Source of the DNA: [Clostridium] polysaccharolyticum
GTDB taxonomy: Bacteria; Bacillota; Clostridia; Lachnospirales; Lachnospiraceae
Assembly: GCF_900111595.1 (NCBI RefSeq)
Contig: NZ_FOHN01000015.1
Coordinates: 1-64,000, forward strand
Direction: 5' to 3'
Length of the DNA: 64,000 nucleotides
Part shown: positions 33,733-43,347 of the stretch, one piece after another
Numbering within the stretch: position 1 is the first letter of the stretch
Layout of the letters: every line of letters begins with the position of its first letter
Notes under the pieces: generated by a model
Database searches by the model: none
The model's input: only the letters and a program-made list of their open reading frames with translations
Told to the model about the DNA's origin: nothing
Program-made: the position numbers and the translations under genes

Positions 33733-34809
33733 ATGGCAGCAAAACATTATTTTGCTTGTGGCAATACGGCAAAGGGATTCCAGAATCTGTTTGCAAGCAA
33801 TTTACAGAACTTAGACCGGATTTTCATTCTAAAGGGGGGACCAGGCAACGGCAAATCTTCATTTATGAAACGCATTGGCCAGAATTATGAGGAACGGTAT
33901 TTAGTAGAGTATATCCACTGTTCATCAGATTCGAAATCTTTAGATGGTGTTATTGTCAGGGAATTAGGATTTGGAATTGTGGATGGAACAGCCCCGCATG
34001 TCATAGAACCAGCAGTTCCAGGATGTGTAGAGGAGTATGTAAATCTGGGATGTGCTTGGGTTACAAGAAAACTAAAAACAGAACAAAAAGAAATCATGAA
34101 ACTGCAGGAGCAAATCGCTGTCTGTTATCCAAGGGCTTATGAGGCATTTTCAAGGGGCATTAAAATTCATGATGAATGGGAGAAAATTTATATTAATAAT
34201 ATGGATTTTGATAAAGCTAATGAATTAACAGAACTGGTAATTAAGGATGTCTTAAAAGATAATTCTTTTGAAAAAGAAAGCAAAGTGTACCATCGTTTCT
34301 TTGGTGCTGCAACTTGTGATGGTTCCGTAGATTTTGTGGAAAATATTATTGAGCCCCTAGAGAACAGATATTTTATTAAAGGCCGTCCGGGTTCAGGTAA
34401 ATCTACCATGCTTAAGAAATTAATGGTGCATGCCCAGATGAAAGGGCTGGATGTAGAAGTCTATCATTGTGGTTTTGATCCAAACAGTCTGGATATGATT
34501 CTGTTTCCTGAAATAAATACAGTTATTTTTGATAGTACCGCACCTCATGAGTATTATCCATCCAGGGAAACAGATGTAGTTGTAGATATGTATAAAGAAC
34601 TGGTTGCAGAAGGAACTGATGAGAAATATGCAGAGGAATTAGCTGATATTCAAGCCAGATACCGTGGATGTATAAAAGAAGGTGTTTCTTATCTTAAGAA
34701 GGCGAAAGAACTTCACGATCAGTTAGAAGCATATTATATTGAGGCAACAGAGTTCCGAGTAGTGGATGTTATGCTGAATCAGTTAATTATTGATATTGAA
34801 AAGAGATAG
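33733..34809 (+). CDS. PRK06851-family tandem P-loop ATPase
   Basis: A 358-residue protein with two P-loop halves: FILKGGPGNGKSSFMKRIG at about 30-48 and FIKGRPGSGKSTMLKKL at about 215-231. Each half is followed by a matching VIFDSTAPHEYYP or GIVDGTAPHVIEP motif. The architecture is that of the PRK06851 family of spore-forming Firmicutes, whose function is not known. The start ATG at 33733 lies after AAGGTGG. A terminator directly follows the stop, so the cation transporter downstream is separate. Confidence 0.82.
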   Translation: MAAKHYFACGNTAKGFQNLFASNLQNLDRIFILKGGPGNGKSSFMKRIGQNYEERYLVEYIHCSSDSKSLDGVIVRELGFGIVDGTAPHVIEPAVPGCVEEYVNLGCAWVTRKLKTEQKEIMKLQEQIAVCYPRAYEAFSRGIKIHDEWEKIYINNMDFDKANELTELVIKDVLKDNSFEKESKVYHRFFGAATCDGSVDFVENIIEPLENRYFIKGRPGSGKSTMLKKLMVHAQMKGLDVEVYHCGFDPNSLDMILFPEINTVIFDSTAPHEYYPSRETDVVVDMYKELVAEGTDEKYAEELADIQARYRGCIKEGVSYLKKAKELHDQLEAYYIEATEFRVVDVMLNQLIIDIEKR

Positions 34810-34818
34810 TGGTTATAC

Positions 34819-34847
34819 AAAAAGCTAGGCGGTTTGCCTGGCTTTTT
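34819..34847 (+). terminator. Terminator of the PRK06851-family gene
   Basis: AAAAAGCTAGGC (34819-34830) pairs with GCCTGGCTTTTT (34836-34847) around a 5-base loop. It shows that a GTG at 34809 cannot begin the next gene. Confidence 0.85.
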
Positions 34848-34949
34848 GCGTTTATGGTGTATCAAGCAAGTTCTTTCCTTGAAGTACAGGGCACGGCATT
34901 GATATTTTTACATATATTAATTAGAAATAGACTGTTAGGAAGTGTGTCT

Positions 34950-35855
34950 ATGACCTCGCAGAAAAGAGAAGCAGAGCGGATAGCTATGAAAGTTTCTCGA
35001 AATACAATTATCGGGAATTTTATGCTGTCTGTGCTGAAGTTTGGATGTGGTTTTTTTGGAAAGTCATCAGCAATGCTATCGGATGCAGTGCATTCCGCAT
35101 CGGATGTGTTAAGTACCATAGTCGTTATGATAGGGGTGAAGCTGTCTAATAAAGAATCTGATAAAAAGCATCCTTATGGGCACGAACGATTAGAGTGTAT
35201 TGCAGCAATTATTCTAGGAATAATATTATTTGCTACAGGAGCAGGGATTGCGGTATCTGGAATACAGAAAATATGGTTCAAGGGAACAGAAATTGCAGTA
35301 CCAAAGGGTACTACATTATGGGCGGCTGGAATTTCCATTGCAGTAAAAGAGGTTATGTACTGGTATACAAAGCTGGCAGCAGATAAGATACATTCAGATG
35401 CACTATTAGCAGATGCATGGCATCACAGATCCGATGCACTTTCGTCTGTGGGAAGTTTAATTGGGATAGCAGGAGCGAAATTAGGTTATCCAGTCTGTGA
35501 TCCGATTACATGTGTTATTATTGCTGGAGTTATTGTGAAAGCTGCAGCAGGCATTATTATAAATAGTTTTCGTAAGATGGTAGATGAATCCTGCGACGAT
35601 ACTTTGGTAAGCAGTATGAAAAACATGATCCTAGAGCAGGAAGGTGTTTTGGGAATTGATGAGATGAAAACCAGGATGTTTGGCGCAAAAATATATGTAG
35701 ACATTGATATTGCTGCAGATGGAGAGATATCGCTGGATCAGGCCCATAAGATAGCAGAAAAGGTTCATGATACAGTAGAAGAACAGTTTCCTGATGTGAA
35801 ACACTGCATGGTTCATGTGAGTCCGTATCTGTTCCATACGAAAGAGAAAAAATAG
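34950..35855 (+). CDS. Cation diffusion facilitator (CDF) exporter
   Basis: A 301-residue CDF protein. Six membrane helices are followed by a cytoplasmic ferredoxin-like domain (about 205-300). The transport-site motifs are DAVHSASDV in helix 2 and DAWHHRSDAL in helix 5, and HPYGHERLE sits in the loop after helix 2. It exports divalent cations (Zn, Fe or Mn) in exchange for protons; the site does not settle which. I take the ATG at 34950 after AGGAAG, since the longer frame would span the terminator at 34819-34847. Confidence 0.92.
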   Translation: MTSQKREAERIAMKVSRNTIIGNFMLSVLKFGCGFFGKSSAMLSDAVHSASDVLSTIVVMIGVKLSNKESDKKHPYGHERLECIAAIILGIILFATGAGIAVSGIQKIWFKGTEIAVPKGTTLWAAGISIAVKEVMYWYTKLAADKIHSDALLADAWHHRSDALSSVGSLIGIAGAKLGYPVCDPITCVIIAGVIVKAAAGIIINSFRKMVDESCDDTLVSSMKNMILEQEGVLGIDEMKTRMFGAKIYVDIDIAADGEISLDQAHKIAEKVHDTVEEQFPDVKHCMVHVSPYLFHTKEKK

Positions 35856-35883
35856 AAATTAAGCTATTAAGCAAAGAAGCGTC

Positions 35884-35920
35884 TCCCTTTTCATCAGAAC
35901 ATGTTCTAGAGGAAAAGGGA
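35884..35920. terminator. Hairpin between converging genes, possible terminator
   Basis: TCCCTTTTC (35884-35892) pairs with GAAAAGGGA (35912-35920), with an inner AGAACATGTTCT palindrome. No T run follows, so termination is uncertain. Confidence 0.4.
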
Positions 35921-35946
35921 AGCGCATCCAGGAGGTATTGAAACGA

Positions 35947-36519
35947 TTATAACTGTGGTAATCCTAAATAATTAAGCAGGCCAACATAGATCCCATAAGC
36001 AAACTGGTACTGGTCATCTCGAAGTTTTATGGCATCACTTTCATTGGAAATGTAGCCCAGTTCCATTAACACAGCTGGCATATTGGTCTTGCGGAGTACA
36101 TAAAGAGCTGGATTAATACGAACCTGATTATTCTTTGTTGCTACGCGTCTTACGATTTCGTTCACGATAGAATCCCCTAAGTAGTAAGCCTCTGTATAGG
36201 CTTCGTATACATAAGCTTCTGTACCGTTAATAGCAGGGTTAGTGTTAGAATTAACATGAATGCTGATAAAATAGTCAGCAGGCCATGAATCAGCTGCCTG
36301 AACTCTGGCACGAAGGCTTTCATTGGTGGTGGTTCCTAGAATCTGTTCAGGCTCTGTTCTGGAAGTACGAACTTCAAAACGGTAATCAGAGGAGAGAATG
36401 TCAGCTAGATAGGAGCCTACGTTATATGTGATGTCCTGTTCGCGTAAACCGAAGCCTTCTGCTCCCGCATTAAATCCACTTGGATTATGTCCTTGATCAA
36501 CAAAAATTCTTATAGCCAA
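35947..36519 (-). CDS. N-acetylmuramoyl-L-alanine amidase (CwlD-like)
   Basis: A 190-residue Amidase_3 domain protein. The zinc ligands are in VDQGHNPSG (His), GLREQDITYNVG (Glu) and SIHVNSN (His), with MELGYISNESDA as the late catalytic Glu region. It cleaves the amide bond between MurNAc and the peptide stem. No signal peptide precedes the domain, which begins at residue 4, so export would need another route; spore cortex CwlD proteins have an N-terminal helix. The best start is TTG 36519 after AAAAGGCG; the frame can be extended to 36558 but lacks a ribosome site there. Confidence 0.85.
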   Translation of the reverse strand: MAIRIFVDQGHNPSGFNAGAEGFGLREQDITYNVGSYLADILSSDYRFEVRTSRTEPEQILGTTTNESLRARVQAADSWPADYFISIHVNSNTNPAINGTEAYVYEAYTEAYYLGDSIVNEIVRRVATKNNQVRINPALYVLRKTNMPAVLMELGYISNESDAIKLRDDQYQFAYGIYVGLLNYLGLPQL

Positions 36520-36587
36520 AAAATCACGCCTTTTCTTATATATGAAAATCATTATCATGATATTATATTACAGGAAAAGGAAAATGT

Positions 36588-36620
36588 GAAAAAAACCTGC
36601 CGTTTCAGAGGCAGGTTTTT
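36588..36620. terminator. Bidirectional terminator
   Basis: AACCTGCC (36594-36601) pairs with GGCAGGTT (36610-36617), flanked by A and T runs. It ends the minus-strand regulator gene at 36668. Confidence 0.8.
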
Positions 36621-36667
36621 GGAATTGAATAAAGCATGCAAATTAGTTTGTTTGCTAACCTTATGTA

Positions 36668-36919
36668 TTATTGTAAAGAATCTTCAACAAAAAAGTAAAT
36701 AGGAATGTCTTTTTTCTTGATCTTAAGTAAATCACATGACTTTAGTATTTCGTTTTGAGAAAATTCCAGTTTTCCATTTAGACGCTGGCTTAAGGATACG
36801 CGGCCGATGCCAAGAGCTAATGCAAATTTTTCTTGTGTATCATACATTTCTTTGATTTTACCGAGAAGTTTACTATAGTTGTATTTAATGAGATTTTCAT
36901 TTTTACTATCCTTTTTCAT
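36668..36919 (-). CDS. DUF739-like phage-type HTH regulator
   Basis: An 83-residue Cro/CI-like DNA-binding protein. The helix-turn-helix lies at about 28-50 (TQEKFALALGIGRVSLSQRL), followed by EFSQNEILKSCDLL and IPIYFF, which is the DUF739 pattern of prophages in Firmicutes. Its ribosome site GGAGG and own terminator show an expressed single gene. No other phage gene is nearby, so it is a lone survivor or a domesticated regulator. The 415-bp gap to the next gene (36920-37334) has only a weak hairpin with T7 at 37137-37186 and the promoter at 37273. Confidence 0.78.
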   Translation of the reverse strand: MKKDSKNENLIKYNYSKLLGKIKEMYDTQEKFALALGIGRVSLSQRLNGKLEFSQNEILKSCDLLKIKKKDIPIYFFVEDSLQ

Positions 36920-37272
36920 TATTTTCCTCCCTGTTTTCTTAATAAAAGAAAATTTAATAAATGGTTGTTTAGCAAAATTCGAGTTGACATGAGTGAATCA
37001 TCATCTAATTGTAATAGTAGCATATTATTGGAAATTATGCAACACAGGAAGTTTACGAAATGAGACAAAATATACACAAAGTTATTGCATGTAAGTAAAT
37101 AAAAGTAAAATTATAGAATGAAACATTGCAATCTGCTGTGGTGGAAGAGGTTTGTTGAAAATCTTGTTGCTAGACCGCATTTTTTTGTGAAAAGAAATAT
37201 CGAATATCTTAATATTATATTTGAAATACAAAAACGAAAGATAAGTAATTATTTCATTATGTAATTTTTATG

Positions 37273-37301
37273 TTGAAAACATTATAAAGAAATGTTATAT
37301 T
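37273..37301 (+). promoter_or_regulatory. SigA-type promoter of the glucosaminidase gene
   Basis: TTGAAA (37273-37278) and TATATT (37296-37301) are separated by 17 bp, 33 bp ahead of the ATG. Confidence 0.55.
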
Positions 37302-37334
37302 AATTATATTCTTAAGTAAAAAAAGGTGGTAATA

Positions 37335-39512
37335 ATGTCGAATAGTAAACATGTAAAATGGAGTAACCTCCTAAGTATCCTGCTTATATTATGTGTGATG
37401 TCCATTTGCTTATTCACAAAAGGAAACACTGTTTATGCTTTATCGACAGGTAAAGTTACTGCTATAAGTTTAAATGTCCGCAGCAAAGCCTCAGCTACTT
37501 CTGCTTCTACAGACACATCAAGTTCGTCGAGTACATTTTTAAAACGTTATGGATATGTAAAGGCTACATCTCTAAACGTTAGAAGTTCCCCTTCTGTTAG
37601 TGCACCCATTGTAACAAAATTACCCAATAAAAAGTATGTATTAGTTCTTGGGCAGACAGCAAAATCAGGAACGGTTTGGTATAAGATTAGTGCACAGGTA
37701 AATGGAAAGACTGTAAAAGGTTATGTTTCAAAGGAGTATATTGTGCTTTATGCAACAACTACGGACAAAACTGCGTATAACTTAGCAACAGTAAATAACA
37801 GCACATTGACTGCATACAAAACCGCAAATACATATGATACAAAACGAGCTGCTTTGAAATTATCACAACAGGTGATTGTGCTGGGAAATCTTACGGTAAA
37901 AGGAATTCCATGGTCATATATCTATGCCGTTGTAAATGGAAAAGGAATTTCAGGATATGTAAAAGCCAGTTATTTAACAAAAGTCACAGCTACAATTGGA
38001 AATAAGGAATCCAAAACAGCCGTAACTACAAAAACAGCCAGTGCTAAGAAAATAGCAGCGACAATGGCTTCCAATGTGGAAAAACTTAAAAAAGGTACCA
38101 CTGTGAAAATAAGAGGTGCACTTACAGTATTAGGTAAAAAGTGGTATAAGTGCGATTTCTACATAAGTGGAGCAATACATACAGGTTATATCCTGACCTC
38201 CTGTGTGGAAATACCAGATGATGCGGCTTTTTTAGAAGAGTTATCTAAATTTCCAGCAAGCTACCAAAACCCGATTAAAGAACTGCATGAGAAATATCCT
38301 AAATGGCATTTTGCTCGGATCCATACAGAACTGGATTGGAATACGGTTATTGAAAATGAGAGTAAAATTGGCAGAAACGTGATACAAAGCAATCAGCCAA
38401 AAGGTGGAAGTGCGGGAACTTATAGTGCACCGTTCTCCTATCTTTCTACAGAAGCAGGAGCATATGACTGGGCAACTGACAAATTCAAGGTATATGATGG
38501 AAGCAACTGGTACTGTGCAAATTCTTCTGTGATTGCCCATTACATGGATCCAAGAAATGCCCTTACGAAAGAAGGAATCTGGCAGTTTGAGTCTCTTGCG
38601 TACGACAGCCGCCAAAAGAAAGAAGTTGTGCAAAGTATTTTAAGTAATACATTTATGAAGTCTTCTTATAGTGTAAAAGATAAGACTACAGGAAAAATAG
38701 TATCTGATGAGTACAAAGACACTTTTATGGAGGCGGGACATATTAATGGTGTCAGTCCATATTTTCTGGCAATTCGTGCAAAACAGGAATTAGGCCTAAA
38801 TGGAAGTGGTTCTGTTTCTGGAACATATCCTGGATACACAGGATATTATAATTATTTTAACATTGGAGCATTCGACAGTTCTTCGGGACAGGCGATTGCC
38901 AATGGGTTAAAATATGCCAGATCAGGGACAACGTACCAGCGTCCATGGACGAATCCCTATAAAGCAATTGTAGGTGGTGCTGGATATATTGCTGCTGGTT
39001 ATATTAAAAGAGGGCAGAATACGCTGTATACACAGAAATTTAATGTTGTAAGCAGTCCTTTTTATTCTCATCAGTATATGTCAAACGTGCAGGCTCCGGC
39101 AAGTGAATCGAAAAGTACGCATAATTCCTATTTTAATATGGGAATTGCAGAGGATACATTTGTTTTTTATATTCCAGTATACAAAAATATGCCTTCATCT
39201 CCGTGTAAGTTACCTGCAAGTAAAGGAAATCCAAATAGTTACTTGAAAAATATAACGATAAAACACGGAACGGTTACTTTACCGCTAACACCAACTTTTG
39301 ATTATCGCACGAAGACCTATACAATGGCTGTAGATCACAGCGTGTCTCAAGTTAAGATAAGTGCTGCACCGATTAGCACATACGCACAGGTGATTGATGG
39401 AACAGGAACGGTTAATTTGCCAGCAGGAAAGACCACTACGGTTTCCGTTGTCTGCAAAGCAGGAAATGGTTCTAAAACAACTTATACGGTTAAGATTTCA
39501 AGAAAGGCATAA
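37335..39512 (+). CDS. Secreted SH3-domain endo-beta-N-acetylglucosaminidase
   Basis: A 725-residue exported cell-wall hydrolase. The signal peptide (about 1-38) ends at VYALS. Four bacterial SH3 repeats follow up to about residue 300 (for example ATSLNVRSSPS and KGYVSKEYI). The catalytic glucosaminidase domain covers about 305-610, with YPKWHFARIHTELDW, YMDPRNALTKEGIWQFE, the Glu-bearing FLAIRAKQELG and YYNYFNIGAFDSS typical of the LytB/LytD-like group. A cadherin-like beta sandwich ends the protein (about 635-725). It cuts the glycan strand of peptidoglycan, likely in cell separation or growth. Own promoter and terminator; ATG after AAAGGTGG. Confidence 0.92.
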   Translation: MSNSKHVKWSNLLSILLILCVMSICLFTKGNTVYALSTGKVTAISLNVRSKASATSASTDTSSSSSTFLKRYGYVKATSLNVRSSPSVSAPIVTKLPNKKYVLVLGQTAKSGTVWYKISAQVNGKTVKGYVSKEYIVLYATTTDKTAYNLATVNNSTLTAYKTANTYDTKRAALKLSQQVIVLGNLTVKGIPWSYIYAVVNGKGISGYVKASYLTKVTATIGNKESKTAVTTKTASAKKIAATMASNVEKLKKGTTVKIRGALTVLGKKWYKCDFYISGAIHTGYILTSCVEIPDDAAFLEELSKFPASYQNPIKELHEKYPKWHFARIHTELDWNTVIENESKIGRNVIQSNQPKGGSAGTYSAPFSYLSTEAGAYDWATDKFKVYDGSNWYCANSSVIAHYMDPRNALTKEGIWQFESLAYDSRQKKEVVQSILSNTFMKSSYSVKDKTTGKIVSDEYKDTFMEAGHINGVSPYFLAIRAKQELGLNGSGSVSGTYPGYTGYYNYFNIGAFDSSSGQAIANGLKYARSGTTYQRPWTNPYKAIVGGAGYIAAGYIKRGQNTLYTQKFNVVSSPFYSHQYMSNVQAPASESKSTHNSYFNMGIAEDTFVFYIPVYKNMPSSPCKLPASKGNPNSYLKNITIKHGTVTLPLTPTFDYRTKTYTMAVDHSVSQVKISAAPISTYAQVIDGTGTVNLPAGKTTTVSVVCKAGNGSKTTYTVKISRKA

Positions 39513-39585
39513 ACAGGTGAAAGATAGAAAAAGTATGTTACGTATTGAAAGAGAATGCAAAAACTTTGTGAATAAGCAATAAGGT

Positions 39586-39615
39586 AAGAAGATCAGCGTC
39601 TGCTGATCTTTTTTT
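39586..39615 (+). terminator. Terminator after the glucosaminidase gene
   Basis: GATCAGC (39591-39597) pairs with GCTGATC (39602-39608), followed by T7. Confidence 0.9.
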
Positions 39616-39680
39616 GAAAAGAACAATAAAATATGCTTAGTTTTAAGAACCTTGTAAAAACGCATAGTTTGTTGTTTCAT

Positions 39681-39708
39681 TTGCTAGAAAGTTTGTTTCG
39701 TGTATGAT
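39681..39708 (+). promoter_or_regulatory. Putative promoter of the alcohol dehydrogenase gene
   Basis: TTGCTA (39681-39686) and TATGAT (39703-39708) with a 16-bp spacer. Confidence 0.4.
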
Positions 39709-39770
39709 ATAATTGTAATGAAAGTTCCGTGACAAAGAGTTTTTAAATACATATAAAGGAGCAGGAGTTT

Positions 39771-40940
39771 ATGAGGTTTACTTTGCCAAGAGACGTTTAC
39801 TATGGAGAAAATGCATTAGAAAATTTAAAGAATTTACAAGGAAAACGAGCAGTCGTTGTTGTTGGCGGCGGTACTATGAAAAGATTAGGATTTTTAGATA
39901 AAGTAGTTAATTATCTGCAAGAAGCAGGCATGGAAGTGAAATTGATTGAAAATGTTGAGCCTGATCCATCTGTGGAAACGGTTATGCGTGGAGCAAAAGT
40001 GATGCAGGAATTTGAGCCTGACTGGATTGTAGCTATGGGGGGAGGATCTCCAATTGATGCAGCAAAAGGAATGTGGATTTTCTATGAATATCCAGAATCA
40101 AAATTTGAAGATTTCATTGAACCATTTTCATTGCCAGCATTAAGACAAAAAGCAAAATTTGCTGCAATACCATCCACTTCTGGGACAGCAACAGAAGTAA
40201 CTGCATTTTCTGTAATTACAGATTATAGTACAGGAGTAAAATATCCATTAGCGGACTTTAATATTACTCCAGATATTGCAATTGTAGATCCGGCTTTAGC
40301 AGAGTCTATGCCACAGACATTAACAGCCCATACAGGCATGGATGCTTTGACTCATGCTATTGAAGCCTATGTATCTACTGTTCACAGTGTATTTACGGAT
40401 CCTCTTGCATTAAAGGCAATTGCTATGGTAAAAGACTATTTGCAGTCTTCCTATGAGAAGGATATGGCCTCAAGAGAACAGATGCACTATGCACAATGTC
40501 TTGCAGGAATGGCATTTTCCAATGCACTGCTAGGTATTGTACATTCTATGGCACATAAAACCGGTGCAGCTTTTAGCACGGGACATATTCCTCATGGATG
40601 TGCCAATGCGATTTATCTGCCATATGTAATCCAGTTTAATGCAAAAGCCTGCAAAGAAAGATATGTGGATATCGCAAAAGTAATGGGCCTTACAGGAAGC
40701 GACGATGAATTAGTAGATAAATTATGTGACAGAATTACAGAAATGAATCGTGCTATGAATATTCCTCTTACTTTACAGGAGTTTGGAATAAATGAAGATG
40801 AATTTAAAGAAAAAGTTGCAAAAATTTCTGAATTAGCAGTTAGTGATGCTTGTACAGGCTCTAACCCAAGAACTATTACAAAGGAAGAAATGCAGAAGCT
40901 GTTTGAATGCACTTATTATGGCAGGAAAGTAGAATTTTAA
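39771..40940 (+). CDS. Iron-containing alcohol dehydrogenase
   Basis: A 389-residue group III dehydrogenase. The NAD(P)-binding half has VVVGGGTMKR and MGGGSPIDAAKG (about 88-99). The iron ligands are the Asp in the DIAIVDPAL to HTGMDALTHAIEA region and the His residues of GIVHSMAHKTGAAFSTGHIPHG (about 258-280). It interconverts alcohols and aldehydes (butanol or ethanol type) during fermentation; substrate range is not readable. AAAGGAGC precedes ATG 39771. It is a single-gene unit ending in a very long hairpin. Confidence 0.94.
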   Translation: MRFTLPRDVYYGENALENLKNLQGKRAVVVVGGGTMKRLGFLDKVVNYLQEAGMEVKLIENVEPDPSVETVMRGAKVMQEFEPDWIVAMGGGSPIDAAKGMWIFYEYPESKFEDFIEPFSLPALRQKAKFAAIPSTSGTATEVTAFSVITDYSTGVKYPLADFNITPDIAIVDPALAESMPQTLTAHTGMDALTHAIEAYVSTVHSVFTDPLALKAIAMVKDYLQSSYEKDMASREQMHYAQCLAGMAFSNALLGIVHSMAHKTGAAFSTGHIPHGCANAIYLPYVIQFNAKACKERYVDIAKVMGLTGSDDELVDKLCDRITEMNRAMNIPLTLQEFGINEDEFKEKVAKISELAVSDACTGSNPRTITKEEMQKLFECTYYGRKVEF

Positions 40941-40977
40941 TGGATCTGGTTATTAACATGCGGTGATGAATCACCAT

Positions 40978-41025
40978 AGAAAGAAAACAGTATCTTCAGG
41001 AAAAGGAAGATACTGTTTTCTTTCT
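40978..41025 (+). terminator. Long terminator hairpin after the alcohol dehydrogenase
   Basis: A 20-bp perfect stem (40978-40997 with 41006-41025) around an 8-base loop, with T-rich sequence in its right arm. Confidence 0.85.
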
Positions 41026-41128
41026 GGAATTAGAAACGATCTATTTGAGTTAGTTGACAATACAAAGGATTGTGGTATGATCGGGATAGGTTTTGTGTAC
41101 CCAAAAGCAGAAGAATGGAGTAATAAAG

Positions 41129-42004
41129 ATGGATTTTTCCTATACAGTTTGTGAAAAGGGAATTGAAATAACAAAATATTTAAAAGATGAAGCTGTGGCA
41201 GAGGTTCCAGCAGAGATTGACGGAAAAGCAGTTATTTCTATTGGAAAATATGCCTTTGAAGGAAAACGGGAACTAATAGAGGTAGTTCTGCCAGATGGAA
41301 TGGTAACAATCGGTGCCCATGCTTTTTATAATTGCAGAAAGCTAACAAAGATTCACCTGTCAGATTGCATTATAAGTACAGAAGATGGTGCCTTTAAAAA
41401 CTGCCGCAGTCTTCGGTATGTTTTTGTGAAAGTCATTCTATATAAAATGACATTTCTAAAAAACCTGCTATCTGAATTAAATCAAGAAATACACGTAACG
41501 ATGGATTATGAAAAAGAAGGACAAACAAGCAAACTGGTATTTCCTAGCTACCTGCATGACTATGTAGATAATGTAGAGGCCAGAATCATCAATCAAGTGA
41601 CTTATGGTTCGGGTGTTCACTACCGGGAATGCATGCAGGAAAAATCGGTAGATTTTAATAAATATGATAAGACATTTTATATTGCCAAAATAAATGATTC
41701 TGAGGATACTTTATTGGCAATCGTTCTATACCGCCTGGAGTATCCGTATGAATTAAGCATGGATGCCAGAAACGAATATAAGGCATATATAAAAGAACAT
41801 TTTTTGCAGATTATAGAGTTGTGTGTGGAAAAAGAAGATGTGGATGCTCTTATGATATTAGCAAAGCATGGTTTTTATACGGAAGATAGCATTGACTCTG
41901 CCATACAAGTGGCACATAGGAGAGAGAAAATAGCATGTACAGGTGTTTTGTTAGACTATAAGAAATCACATTTTTCAGTTCGTAAAAAAACATTTGATTT
42001 ATAG
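41129..42004 (+). CDS. BspA-type leucine-rich repeat protein
   Basis: A 291-residue cytoplasmic protein (no signal peptide). An LRR_5 module spans about 30-105 with the repeats VISIGKYAFEGKREL, MVTIGAHAFYNCRKL and DGAFKNCRSL. The rest is helical and ends in an ankyrin-like pattern (VDALMILAKHGFYTEDS). It opens an operon of VWA, MoxR-ATPase and metallopeptidase genes, 11 bp ahead of the VWA gene, and may recruit clients to that machinery; this is inference. ATG 41129 follows GGAG; longer starts lack a site. Confidence 0.8.
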   Translation: MDFSYTVCEKGIEITKYLKDEAVAEVPAEIDGKAVISIGKYAFEGKRELIEVVLPDGMVTIGAHAFYNCRKLTKIHLSDCIISTEDGAFKNCRSLRYVFVKVILYKMTFLKNLLSELNQEIHVTMDYEKEGQTSKLVFPSYLHDYVDNVEARIINQVTYGSGVHYRECMQEKSVDFNKYDKTFYIAKINDSEDTLLAIVLYRLEYPYELSMDARNEYKAYIKEHFLQIIELCVEKEDVDALMILAKHGFYTEDSIDSAIQVAHRREKIACTGVLLDYKKSHFSVRKKTFDL

Positions 42005-42015
42005 AGAGGAATGGT

Positions 42016-43347
42016 ATGAAAGAGGAAAGGAAGGTGCAGATTCGGAATCTGGGAATCCGCATACTTGAAAATGCTAGAAATGAGTTGTACTTGTCTATGC
42101 GTTTTCTTGATATGGCACTAAGCCAGCTGGAATATGAAATGAGTCTTAAAACGTTTTTTGTGGGAACGGATGGGAGAAAACTGTTTTTCAACCCTAGGTT
42201 TTTAGCGGAAAGATTTGAGTATCATAAAGTTCTGGTAAACCGCGGGTATCTTCATGCAATATTGCATTGTATGTTTCGGCATATGTTTCCTGTGGGGGAG
42301 CGGGAAGAAGAGATATGGAATGCTGCCTGCGATGTAGCGGTGGAATATTGTATAGATGGCCTGGATTATCCTTGCTTAAATAAAATACAGTCAGAGTTTC
42401 GGAAGGAGTGGTACCAGCGGTTAGAAAGCCAGCTAAAGGCAGTGACGGCAGAAGGAATTTATCATATATTAGATTCGTCTTCTCTGCAACCACAGGAATT
42501 TATAAAGCTTCAGTTAGAATTTCTGGCAGATGACCATGCTTTCTGGCAAGGTAAGAAAGAAGAGGAAAAAGAGAATCCTAATCAAAGACAGATGCAAAAA
42601 CAAATGTCCGCTGTTATGGAGCTGTGGGAAGGGCTTTCCCAAAAAACAGCAACAGGGCTGGAGACATTTTCAAAAAACATTGGCAATGAAACCAGAGGCC
42701 TGCTTCGGGCTATGAAGATTGCCAATCGGAAACGTTATGATTATAAAGAGTTTTTAAGAAAATTTGCAACACCCAGGGAAGTTTTAGAAGTGGATGAGGA
42801 TGCCTTTGATTATGGGTATTACACATATGGTCTTTCGGTATATGGAAATCTGCCTTTAATAGAATCTTTAGAATACAAAGAGGTAAAGCAGATAGAAGAA
42901 TTCGTAATTGCACTGGACACTTCGGGATCCTGTTCAGGTGGATTAATAAAACGGTTTCTAGAGGAAACGGTTTCTGTTCTTCTGGAGAAGCAGTGTTTTC
43001 AGAAGCGGATTCATGTCCATATCCTGCAATGTGATAACCAGATACAGGAGGATATTCTTATTACATCTCTGGATGAGCTTGAGCAGTATCAGGAAAGCTT
43101 TACCGTAAAAGGATTTGGAGGGACAGACTTTCGGCCGGTATTTGCACATGTGGATAAACTGATACAGGAACAGAAACTGACGAATTTAAAGGGAATGCTG
43201 TATTTTACAGATGGTGTTGGAGTGTTTCCTAAGAAAAGGCCACACTACGATGTAGCCTTTGTCTTTGCAGATACGGATTATACAGAGAAGCTTGTGCCGC
43301 CTTGGGCTATGAAGCTTGTAATAGATGGAGGATATCATGGATATTAA
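42016..43347 (+). CDS. VWA-like protein with DUF2201 metallo-domain
   Basis: A 443-residue protein. The N-terminal DUF2201 part (about 20-200) holds a zincin-like HAILHCMFRHMF motif near residues 81-92, and the C-terminal VWA-like domain (about 300-440) has the metal site ALDTSGSCSGG and GGTDFRPVF. In partner with the MoxR-type ATPase encoded next, it fits the known pairing of AAA+ and VWA proteins that insert metals or remodel complexes. The gene overlaps the ATPase gene by 11 bp, a sign of tight coupling. Client protein unknown. Confidence 0.86.
   Translation: MKEERKVQIRNLGIRILENARNELYLSMRFLDMALSQLEYEMSLKTFFVGTDGRKLFFNPRFLAERFEYHKVLVNRGYLHAILHCMFRHMFPVGEREEEIWNAACDVAVEYCIDGLDYPCLNKIQSEFRKEWYQRLESQLKAVTAEGIYHILDSSSLQPQEFIKLQLEFLADDHAFWQGKKEEEKENPNQRQMQKQMSAVMELWEGLSQKTATGLETFSKNIGNETRGLLRAMKIANRKRYDYKEFLRKFATPREVLEVDEDAFDYGYYTYGLSVYGNLPLIESLEYKEVKQIEEFVIALDTSGSCSGGLIKRFLEETVSVLLEKQCFQKRIHVHILQCDNQIQEDILITSLDELEQYQESFTVKGFGGTDFRPVFAHVDKLIQEQKLTNLKGMLYFTDGVGVFPKKRPHYDVAFVFADTDYTEKLVPPWAMKLVIDGGYHGY

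Noticed and set aside
34809-34949. N-terminal extension of the CDF exporter from GTG 34809
   Set aside because: It would overlap the stop of the previous gene and run through a strong terminator; ATG 34950 has a ribosome site.
42194-42493. Minus-strand frame of 99 codons
   Set aside because: It is the shadow of the VWA/DUF2201 gene, without start signals.
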